NCBI RefSeq assembly: GCF_015694725.1 | Contig: NZ_JADQDQ010000007.1 | Span: 62,001-126,000, forward strand | Length of the DNA: 64,000 nt | Reading direction: 5' to 3' | DNA from: Hymenobacter jeongseonensis | GTDB taxonomy: Bacteria > Bacteroidota > Bacteroidia > Cytophagales > Hymenobacteraceae | Shown here: in pieces, positions 43,943-50,765 of the stretch | Layout: each line of letters begins with the position of its first letter | Numbering within the stretch: the stretch's first letter is position 1 | Notes under the pieces: model-generated | Databases searched by the model: none | Told to the model about the DNA's origin: nothing | What the model saw: only the letters and a program-made list of their open reading frames with translations | Program-made: the position numbers and the translations under genes

Positions 43943-44167
43943 TTATTTGCTGGACCGGCCTGCCACGCGGCGAGCTTTAAGCTGTTTGATACCATAAGCA
44001 ACACCACCCGCTAAGAGCAGCGAAACACCACCGTCGATGGGAACCGCAGCTGGTTCGAGCGGGTTGGCAGGCGTCGGGCCGCCCGAACTGGGCTGGGCAA
44101 AAGTGGGCAAGCTGGTCAGCACACACAGGGCCAGCAAGCGCGTGGCCGAATAAAGAAGATACTTCAT
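43943..44167 (-). CDS. Small PID-CTERM-like sorting-domain protein
   Basis: The 74-residue protein has a signal peptide (LLALCVLTSLPTFAQ), a short Pro/Gly spacer (PSSGGPTPANPLEPAA), and then PIDGGVSLLLAGGVAYGIKQLKARR. That is a PID motif, a hydrophobic helix and a basic end. This three-part C terminus is that of PEP-CTERM-like sorting signals, and the PIDGG form is known in Bacteroidota as PID-CTERM. Almost the entire protein is signal plus sorting domain, as in many such short members. No exosortase or archaeosortase gene is in this window. It lies 67 bases downstream of the ice-binding-type gene on the same strand. Confidence 0.8.
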   Translation of the reverse strand: MKYLLYSATRLLALCVLTSLPTFAQPSSGGPTPANPLEPAAVPIDGGVSLLLAGGVAYGIKQLKARRVAGRSSK

Positions 44168-44234
44168 GGAATGGGGTACGTTAAGAACGCCTCAAGGCCG
44201 GCCCATTGCGTGAACCGAACCGGCCTTGGTTAAT

Positions 44235-46844
44235 TTATTGAATCACGACGCGCTTGGCCAGCGTGGTAGCGCCAACCTGCAGGCGCAGGGTGTACACGCC
44301 AGCGGCCAAGCCGGTAGCCTCCACGGCAAGGCGGGCGCCAGTGGCCGCCATTGCAGCATTCTGGCGGCGCACCACCTGGCCAAGCGCGTTGAGCAGGTTG
44401 GCCTGCACCAGTGTAGCCCCAGCGATAGCCGGCACAAGCACCGTAAAGGTGTTGTGAGCCGGGTTAGGGTAGAGCGTCACCTCGGCGGCCATCAGGGCGT
44501 GCGCGTTGGCGAGGGCAATGCGGGCGGCGAAGTGAAGCGTGAACCGACCGGTTATCGAAGCGGCGGCTTGCGCACTGGTTACGCTAAAAGAATAAACGGG
44601 CTGCAAACGCAGGTTCACGGTTTGGCCGGTAGCGGCGTCGGTGAGCAGGGCATCGAGGCTGGCGGGCAAGTTGGCGAGCGTGGCAGCAGCCAGCGTATAG
44701 GTACCGGCGGCGGGTACGCCAACAGTCAGTGGTAGCACGGTGGCCACTGTGAAGGTTGGGCGGCCGTCGATGGCAAGCGACTCGCTGGTGGTGGCCACGC
44801 TGGCCAGATTCAGTCCGGTGGTGTTGGGCAGCTTCAGGGCATCGTACTGGGCATCGAAGCCGGGCGTACCCCCTGTTTCGGCGTAGGCATAGTGCATATC
44901 GGCATTACCGTTGCCGGCCCGCAGTTCGAGCTGCACCAGAGGACGGGTGTCGGCCGTGGCGCGTTGGAAGGTGGTGCCGTTGAGCGTGGTAAGACGCTGG
45001 CTGTTGCGGAAGGTGAGTGAGCCGGTGGTTTGGCTAGTGCTCACGCGGGTAAAGAAGCCCTGGGCCACGGGCAGCACGGGATTGCCGATGCCGTTGGTAT
45101 AGCTGCGGTAGGAACCGGTGTAGGGGCCCGAGCTGGCGTACACGTAGATGGCGGCATCCAGACCGGTGCGGTCACTCGCAGCCACACGGCTGTAGTCGAG
45201 CGGGGCGGGGTAAGGATTGCCGACCAGCTGCCAACCGGCGGCTGCGGCGTTGGCCGAGGCAGCGGCGTTGCGGCTCAGGTTCAGGGTCTGGGTGCCGTTG
45301 GTGAGCGGACCCACAAAGTCAACCTGCTGCGAAGCGCTAATATTGACAACGTAGCCCTGGCCCACGGCTAGCGGCGAGGCCAGGCTGGCTGGAACCACAA
45401 ACCCTTTGTCGAAAGCCGAGTTATTGTTGGTAACCGTAGCCAGGCGGCTTTGGTCGTAGGCAAACACGGTGGGGAACGGCGTGGTGGTGGCCGGCGTGGC
45501 CGAGGTGTTGTAAACGCTGCCCTGGCTGATTTCGGGAGCGAAGCCGGCCGTAGCCAGGTCGCCCACCGTGCTGCCCGAAACTGGGGCACTGTAGTGGCGG
45601 TAACCCAGGCCACTGTTGGCCGAGGCGATGTAGCGTTGCACCGTGACGTTGCCGTTTACTCTGCCCGTGCCGCTGTTGTCCACCAAGGCCGTACCGGCGG
45701 CGTCGGAAAGCAGCGTCAGCTTCCGGCCGTTGGTGGTCAGGTTGCCGCTGGCGGGGGCCAACACGCCGTGAATGCTTACGGCACCAGTCTGGAGGGCGCC
45801 GGCCGTATTTGCAACGTTCAGGCTCCAGAACTGGGTACTGCCGCTGCCGCCGATGAGCTGCGTGGTGATGCCGCTCAGGCTGGTGGTGCCGGCCGTGGCA
45901 CTGATGGTGCCGCTGTTGTTCAGACTGGCTTTTACATCCAGCGTGCCACCGTTCATGGTCAGGCTGGCACCAGTGCCGATGGTAAGGTTATTGGCCATGC
46001 CATCGCCACTGCCAATTACCGGATAGGGCGACGTATTGGTGGGTACGATGGCGTTGAGCAGGCTGGTAGGCACGCCGTTCGACCAGTTGGTAGTCGTAAA
46101 CCAATTCGTGGTACGGTTGCCCAACCAAACGGTGGAGGTTGCTACCGGAGCTGCCAGGAAGCTCGGCAGCGTAGCCGTGCCCGACGTCAGCGTAATGGCA
46201 CCCTCACGCGAAAGGCCGCGGCCGGTCAGTTGCGCGCCCGCAATCATGATAATGGCTCCGTCGACCAGCAAAGTACCCTGCATCACCGAGTTTTGTCCTA
46301 GAGTAGTCAGTCCGCCAATCTGCCAGTACACGTTGTTGGCATTAGCGCCTCTGATTAGCAGCACCTGCGAGTTCTGAGCCGTGGTTAGGGCGCCGGTTAC
46401 CTGCAAATAAAACGTCGCGTTCGGGTCGTTGCCACCATCCAGAATCAGCGTGCCGGCTAGAGTCGAGGCGCCGCCCACGGTGTACGCACCGGGAGTTAGT
46501 GTCACGGCGGGCGTGCCGCCGAAAATTGCCAGCGAATTGTAGACAATGGCCGACATGTGGCCATAGGCGCCCTGAACCGCCGTAGCTGCTTGCGTCGAGC
46601 GCGTGTCGGCTACGTGAATGGCCCCGTTTATTACACCCGGAGGAAACCCGTTAAAAGCACCCGCATCGGTACCAATGTCGCCATTGATGACACTGGGGCC
46701 GTTGTTATCTATGGCACCAACCGCAGTGAACATTGCGAAGCCGGCCGCAAGGCCCAAAGGTGGCGGCGTGTTCTGGCCAAAGCTGCTGTGTGAAGAGCTC
46801 AGCAGCAAGGTAAAGGAGAGGAGAAGTAGTAAGCGCTGTTTCAT
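44235..46844 (-). CDS. DUF3494 ice-binding-type protein with T9SS sorting domain
   Basis: The ATG at 46844 gives a signal peptide (LLLLLSFTLLLSSSHSSFGQ) and an 869-residue protein. Residues about 30-235 match the DUF3494 ice-binding family: GLAAGFAMFTAVGAIDNNGPSVINGDIGTDAG, then TLTPGAYTVGGASTLAGTLILDGG and VYWQIGGLTTLGQNSVMQGTLLVDG. The middle is a long Thr/Ser/Asn-rich beta region. The last 75 or so residues (LYPNPAHNTFTVLVP ... GVYTLRLQVG) form the PNP-type T9SS sorting domain. It should be secreted and anchored on the cell surface. DUF3494 proteins bind ice in some cases and may act as adhesins in others, so antifreeze activity is not proved. The gene lies in the rearranged segment between two ydeI-like copies. 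Confidence 0.92.
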   Translation of the reverse strand: MKQRLLLLLSFTLLLSSSHSSFGQNTPPPLGLAAGFAMFTAVGAIDNNGPSVINGDIGTDAGAFNGFPPGVINGAIHVADTRSTQAATAVQGAYGHMSAIVYNSLAIFGGTPAVTLTPGAYTVGGASTLAGTLILDGGNDPNATFYLQVTGALTTAQNSQVLLIRGANANNVYWQIGGLTTLGQNSVMQGTLLVDGAIIMIAGAQLTGRGLSREGAITLTSGTATLPSFLAAPVATSTVWLGNRTTNWFTTTNWSNGVPTSLLNAIVPTNTSPYPVIGSGDGMANNLTIGTGASLTMNGGTLDVKASLNNSGTISATAGTTSLSGITTQLIGGSGSTQFWSLNVANTAGALQTGAVSIHGVLAPASGNLTTNGRKLTLLSDAAGTALVDNSGTGRVNGNVTVQRYIASANSGLGYRHYSAPVSGSTVGDLATAGFAPEISQGSVYNTSATPATTTPFPTVFAYDQSRLATVTNNNSAFDKGFVVPASLASPLAVGQGYVVNISASQQVDFVGPLTNGTQTLNLSRNAAASANAAAAGWQLVGNPYPAPLDYSRVAASDRTGLDAAIYVYASSGPYTGSYRSYTNGIGNPVLPVAQGFFTRVSTSQTTGSLTFRNSQRLTTLNGTTFQRATADTRPLVQLELRAGNGNADMHYAYAETGGTPGFDAQYDALKLPNTTGLNLASVATTSESLAIDGRPTFTVATVLPLTVGVPAAGTYTLAAATLANLPASLDALLTDAATGQTVNLRLQPVYSFSVTSAQAAASITGRFTLHFAARIALANAHALMAAEVTLYPNPAHNTFTVLVPAIAGATLVQANLLNALGQVVRRQNAAMAATGARLAVEATGLAAGVYTLRLQVGATTLAKRVVIQ

Positions 46845-46950
46845 ACGGCGGAATTGAAGGATAAAGAGTTTTGCATTTTGCAAAGCTCCCTTTCTTTCGC
46901 CCCAGCTTCCTTACACAATTCGCACGATTATTTACATCATTCCCAATTGC

Positions 46951-47499
46951 TTAGGCCACATTTTTCTTCCGCTTAAGCTGCTTAAAAAAAGTCGGCGTCA
47001 GCCCGGTTTCCTTTTTGAACTGGCCGGAGAGGTGCGCCACGCTGCTGTAGTTCAACTTATCGGCGATTTCAGTGAGGTTCAGCTCATCATATATTAGCAA
47101 CTCTTTCACCCGCTCAATCTTATGCCGGATGATGGAGCGCTCGATGGTAACGCCCGTGGCTTCCGAAAACAACGTAGCCAACTGGGTATAATCCCGGTTC
47201 AGCTGCTGGCTGATGTAGTCAGAGTTTTTCATTTTTGGCAGGGTATCGGCGTGGTGCACCAAGTCGACGATGATGGCCTGCACCTGCTCAATCAGTTCGC
47301 CGTGGCCCTTGTCCAGCAATTCGACACCCAAGTCTTGCAGCTCCCGCTGCAATTGGTCGTGCTCCTCCGGGGTGATGTCCTGCTTGAACTCCACCTCGCC
47401 TAAGTCGACCTGCCCATAGTGCAGCCCGAGCTTATCAAGTTTGGCTTGCACTTCCGCCTTGCAGCGCACGCTGACCATGTATTTAATGTATAGCTTCAT
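46951..47499 (-). CDS. AraC-family transcriptional regulator
   Basis: The ATG at 47499 gives 182 residues. The N-terminal 85 residues (MKLYIKYMVSVRCKAEVQAKLDKLGLHYGQVDLGEVEF) are the small acylphosphatase-like domain found in a short AraC subgroup of Bacteroidota. The C-terminal 100 residues hold two helix-turn-helix units: IERVKELLIYDELNLTEIADKLNYSSVAHLSGQFKKETGLTPTFFKQLKRK, preceded by DYTQLATLFSEATGVTIERSIIRHK. No ligand site is evident. It lies upstream of the ice-binding-type gene on the same strand with a 106-base gap, so it may regulate that gene or be co-transcribed. That link is inference. Confidence 0.88.
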   Translation of the reverse strand: MKLYIKYMVSVRCKAEVQAKLDKLGLHYGQVDLGEVEFKQDITPEEHDQLQRELQDLGVELLDKGHGELIEQVQAIIVDLVHHADTLPKMKNSDYISQQLNRDYTQLATLFSEATGVTIERSIIRHKIERVKELLIYDELNLTEIADKLNYSSVAHLSGQFKKETGLTPTFFKQLKRKKNVA

Positions 47500-47629
47500 G
47501 GTGACTAATGGGGCGACGGAAGCAGCACTGCTTCGCCCGAAACACCCGGCCACTTAGGCAGCCAGCAGTGGCGAGGCAAGGGAGTTGCTGCCAACTATTA
47601 CCCAAATAACGCGGAATGTCCGGCAGCAT

Positions 47630-48217
47630 TTACTCCCGGTCGAAATTGGCGCGCTTGTTCAGGGCAGCCAGGCGCACGGTTTCGGCCACGCGGCGGGCGC
47701 GGGTGGCGGGCTGTTTGGCGCCCAGCACCCAGGTCAAAATTCCCTTGCGGGCCGAGAGCGAGAAGGCGGCGAAGTGACGGGCGGCGGCAGCATCAGCGGC
47801 CAGGGCAGTGGCCAGGTCGTCGGGCACGAGGCCGGCCTCGGCGGCGTCGAGGCTTTCCCAGGTGCCGTTTTGCTTGGCGCGGGCGATGGCGGCCAGGCCG
47901 GCGGGCATGAGCTGGCCGGCGGCTTCGAGGCGCTCCAGCCGCTCCTTGTTCACCTTGCTCCAGCCGCTGCGGGGCTGGCGGGGCGTGAAGAGCAGCTGCG
48001 TGCGCTCGGCGTCGAGCTTGCGGGGCAGCGAGTCAATCCAGCCAAAGCAGAGGGCTTCTTCCACGGCTTCGACATAGGTGACGCTGGGCTGACCGCTGGC
48101 TTTTTTGAAATAAACCAGCCACACGCCGGGCAGGCTGGCGTGGTGCTCGGCCAGCCACTGCCGCCACTCGGCGCGGCTAGCGGGCTGGGCCTGGGAGTAG
48201 GTATCGGTACGGGGCAT
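47630..48217 (-). CDS. YdeI/OmpD-associated family protein
   Basis: The ATG at 48217 gives a 195-residue protein. The N-terminal half (SRAEWRQWLAEHHASLPGVWLVYFKKASGQPSVTYVEAVEEALCFGWIDS) and the C-terminal helical half (SLSARKGILTWVLGAKQPATRARRVAETVRLAALNKRANFD) are those of the YdeI-like family. Its members are small cytoplasmic proteins of unclear biochemical role, some linked to antimicrobial resistance. The 3' 267 bases exist a second time at 43439-43705. The family-3 inverted repeat at 48250-48323 lies immediately upstream of the start. Confidence 0.85.
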   Translation of the reverse strand: MPRTDTYSQAQPASRAEWRQWLAEHHASLPGVWLVYFKKASGQPSVTYVEAVEEALCFGWIDSLPRKLDAERTQLLFTPRQPRSGWSKVNKERLERLEAAGQLMPAGLAAIARAKQNGTWESLDAAEAGLVPDDLATALAADAAAARHFAAFSLSARKGILTWVLGAKQPATRARRVAETVRLAALNKRANFDRE

Positions 48218-48249
48218 GGGAGGAGCGTTTGAGCGAAGCATCGTTCTGC

Positions 48250-48323
48250 TGTAGAGACGCATATTTGCGTCTCGTCGTTGGTCGATTCTGTTCAACGACG
48301 AGACGCAAATATGCGTCTCTACA
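48250..48323. repeat. Long inverted repeat, family 3 (perfect 31-bp arms)
   Basis: Arms 48250-48280 and 48293-48323 are perfect reverse complements around 12 bases. Each arm contains the palindrome GAGACGCATATTTGCGTCTC. It lies between the divergent ydeI-like and NTF2-like genes, 32 bases from the ydeI-like start. Confidence 0.92.
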
Positions 48324-48380
48324 CCGGGCTGGCAACTTGTGGGATTAATATCAAACTGTTTCTTATCATCGTTCTCGGTT

Positions 48381-48893
48381 ATGCGTCATTCCTTCGTAGT
48401 CTTCCTGTTGCTGTCGGCCCTTACCGGCACCACCGCCCGCGCCCAAAGCACGCCGCGCAAAGCCGAACTGGCCAAACCGCTGCCGGCGGCTGCTCCGAAA
48501 CCGCTCATCAAAGATGAGCTCTACCAAACGGTGGCTAGGCTGGACACAGAAATGTTTGCTGCCTTCAATGCCCATGACGCGGACAAGCTCATGTCCTACT
48601 TCGCCGATAACGTGGAGTTTTACCACGACAAAGGCGGCCTGAGCAACTTCGCACAGACCAAGGAAGGCTTCGCGCGCCTGTTCGCCCAAAGCCCCGACAT
48701 CAGCCGCACACTGGTGCCGGGCACGCTGGAAGTATTTCCGGTGAAAGACTACGGGGCCATGCACATCGCCACGCAACGGTTTTGCCACATCGAGAACGGC
48801 CGCCAAGACTGCGGAAATTCCAAATTCGTGATGGTGTGGCAGCAGCAGGCCGGCACCTGGAGAATCACCCGCGTCGTGAGCTACGACCACTGA
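48381..48893 (+). CDS. Secreted NTF2-like (DUF4440/SnoaL-type) protein
   Basis: The ATG at 48381 gives a signal peptide (SFVVFLLLSALTGTTARAQ) and a 170-residue product. The domain from about residue 45 has the NTF2-like pattern: VARLDTEMFAAFNAHDADKLMSYFADNVEFYHDKGG, then TKEGFARLFAQSP, and closing strands FVMVWQQQAGTWRITRVVSYDH. This superfamily includes small enzymes and binding proteins, so function is not assigned. It is transcribed away from the ydeI-like gene across the family-3 inverted repeat. Downstream there are 212 bases without a gene before a convergent TPR protein gene. Confidence 0.82.
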   Translation: MRHSFVVFLLLSALTGTTARAQSTPRKAELAKPLPAAAPKPLIKDELYQTVARLDTEMFAAFNAHDADKLMSYFADNVEFYHDKGGLSNFAQTKEGFARLFAQSPDISRTLVPGTLEVFPVKDYGAMHIATQRFCHIENGRQDCGNSKFVMVWQQQAGTWRITRVVSYDH

Positions 48894-49105
48894 GGGGTGT
48901 AGCTACTTCGGAACTGGTGGTGGCAACGTAATCCGAGCATTAGGATATGCAGAGTCGAAGCATCTAACCGCAGCCAGGTCTGTTGTCCTGAAACGGTTGG
49001 CGGGCATGCGGAAGCTTTGGCGAGGCGCCATCAACTGCATAAACTCAGCGAGCACAGGGGCGAGCAAACAGGCCGGGAGCTGGATAAGCACTAGAAAGCC
49101 AAAAA

Positions 49106-50314
49106 CTACTGCTTGCTTTCTGCCAGCCCTCTATTAATCATTTGAAACAGGGGATTTTCCGGTTTCACTACCTTTTTAAGTTGCGTTTGGGCTACGAGGA
49201 AGTGCGGCCAGGCCACCTTTGGCCGCTTGAGTTGCATGTTGAGGATGGCGATATACATGTGCAGCAGGCCCTGCGCCGTGGGTTCGGCAGGCGCATTCGG
49301 CAATTGGCTGCTGAAAAACGCTTCGGCCTCAGCCCATTGATTTTGGGCCTGGTAAATGTCCATGATGTCAATGAACATCTGGTCGTCGGCAGGATTGAGT
49401 TGATAGAGGCGCGCAGCCCAGCTGGCGGCCTCCGGTGCATGGCTAGTTACAGAGATTTCCAGCAGATTGCGCAGGGTGGCGTAGCTCTTTGGTTGCAACT
49501 CCAGACTCTGTAGCCACGCTTTGAGGGCCTCGGCGGGTTGCTGTTGCTGCTGGTAGAGCTCACCCAACATGCGGGCAGCATCGGCTTTCATCGCGGGGTC
49601 GGAGTAGAGCCGGAAAGATGCCTGAGCGTACGGTGTGGCCTCGGCAGGTTTCTTCAATTGCCACAGGGCATACGCCAGGTTGTAGGGCGCATCGGGATAC
49701 TTTGAATTCAAAGCAATGGATTTCTCAAACGGCGCGACGCTGGCTTGGGCCTGTTTCTGCACCAAGTAAGCATACCCTACCGCGTAGTAAGACATGAAAT
49801 CCCCTAGTTGGTGCGCATGCGCCTGCTCGTAGTTTTCAATCACCAACCTGAGCAGCTGTTCTTCGGTTTTGTCTTGTTCGCCGCAGTGGCAGAGCATGGC
49901 CCGGTAGTAATAGTCACCTAGTCCTTTGCAGAGGCGGTAGTCTTGCGGAAACCGCTTGCGCAATTGCGCAAGCTTCTGGGGAATATCGAGCAGGTGCATG
50001 CTGTATTGTCCTTCTTTGCCGCGCAGTTTTTCTACTGTCTCGCCTGGGGCCAAGTCTTTCAGGCCAAACCCTTGAAAATTGAGGGTAATTAAATAGTAAT
50101 CAAGCAGTAGCTTTTCCTTTTGCAAGAATACGTCTGGTAGCTGGTCTTTCGGGTCGATTTTATCCAGTACTTCATAAGCGGCCTCGTATTTCTTGCTCGC
50201 CTCAAGCTTTGAAGATTGTGTTACTGCTTCAAGCCCGGCTGACTGACATATTCCCAAATGGGCAAGCAGCAACATGGGCGCTAAAAGTGAGGAAAAGCGT
50301 AGATACAAAGGCAT
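49106..50314 (-). CDS. Secreted tetratricopeptide-repeat protein
   Basis: The 402-residue protein has a signal peptide (LLAPMLLLAHLGICQ). From about residue 160 onward it has helical TPR units: MSYYAVGYAYLVQKQAQASVAPFEKSIALNSKYPDAPYNLAYALWQLKKPAEATPYAQASF, then AARMLGELYQQQQQPAEALKAWLQSLELQPK. TPRs mediate protein-protein contacts; no catalytic domain is present. The first 150 residues are less repetitive and include a Cys pair (MLCHCGEQDK). Partners are unknown. It is on the same strand as the lpd operon but separated from it by the terminator at 50361. Confidence 0.82.
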   Translation of the reverse strand: MPLYLRFSSLLAPMLLLAHLGICQSAGLEAVTQSSKLEASKKYEAAYEVLDKIDPKDQLPDVFLQKEKLLLDYYLITLNFQGFGLKDLAPGETVEKLRGKEGQYSMHLLDIPQKLAQLRKRFPQDYRLCKGLGDYYYRAMLCHCGEQDKTEEQLLRLVIENYEQAHAHQLGDFMSYYAVGYAYLVQKQAQASVAPFEKSIALNSKYPDAPYNLAYALWQLKKPAEATPYAQASFRLYSDPAMKADAARMLGELYQQQQQPAEALKAWLQSLELQPKSYATLRNLLEISVTSHAPEAASWAARLYQLNPADDQMFIDIMDIYQAQNQWAEAEAFFSSQLPNAPAEPTAQGLLHMYIAILNMQLKRPKVAWPHFLVAQTQLKKVVKPENPLFQMINRGLAESKQ

Positions 50315-50360
50315 TGGCTAGAATTTTTAGATATGGCAATCGGAGACGAAGCTAAATAAA

Positions 50361-50393
50361 AAGAGGCTGAAGCTACAGGAGCTTCAGCCTCTT
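50361..50393 (-). terminator. Intrinsic terminator of the lpd operon, AAGAGGCTGA family
   Basis: AAGAGGCTGAAGCT (50361-50374) pairs perfectly with AGCTTCAGCCTCTT (50380-50393) around ACAGG, with A/T runs on both sides. The stem is identical to the one at 43815-43847. Confidence 0.9.
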
Positions 50394-50423
50394 TCAGTTT
50401 CTACCGCAGGGCTAGAGAATCAT

Positions 50424-50750
50424 CTACAATCCCTTTTTGACAGGAGAATAGCGAGCGGATAAATATTCCAGAACGCTGTCTCTAGGCTCCAAAGCGTCTT
50501 TAACAAACTTGCGAACCACGAATACCCCTAACAAGCCGAAGTTCGCAGCAAATGAAGCGCCCCAGGTACTCGGAACACAATAGCCAACTTTCAGTTGCTT
50601 TTTAGTTAGCCGGATTTCAGCACCGCTGAAATTTGCCTTTTTAGCTATCAATACTTTATCAAATAAGTAGCTATTGATATAGTATGAATAGTCAGGCAAA
50701 GCGCGCTCCAGCTCTTGTTTCAGCTCTTCAATTGAAAGTGGCAATTCCAT
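50424..50750 (-). CDS. Hypothetical small protein, AT-rich gene
   Basis: The ATG at 50750 gives 108 residues; an in-frame start 15 bases upstream, abutting the lpd stop, is also possible. The sequence has an amphipathic N-terminal helix (IEELKQELERALPDYSYYINSYLF), a central beta part (VLIAKKANFSGAEIRLTKKQLKVGYCVP), a hydrophobic stretch (SFAANFGLLGVFVVRKFV) that may be a membrane segment, and a charged end. I recognise no family. Base composition is visibly more AT-rich than both neighbours. Comparison with the scrap at 43.8-43.9 kb, where lpd-end sequence sits close to the same terminator, suggests that this gene was inserted between lpd and its terminator. Confidence 0.65.
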   Translation of the reverse strand: MELPLSIEELKQELERALPDYSYYINSYLFDKVLIAKKANFSGAEIRLTKKQLKVGYCVPSTWGASFAANFGLLGVFVVRKFVKDALEPRDSVLEYLSARYSPVKKGL

Positions 50751-50765
50751 AATCGAGAGGCGCAA

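Noticed and set aside
48903..49091. 62-codon minus-strand frame between the NTF2-like and TPR genes
   Set aside because: No domain, no ribosome-binding signal and low-complexity content. The 212-base gap is otherwise featureless.
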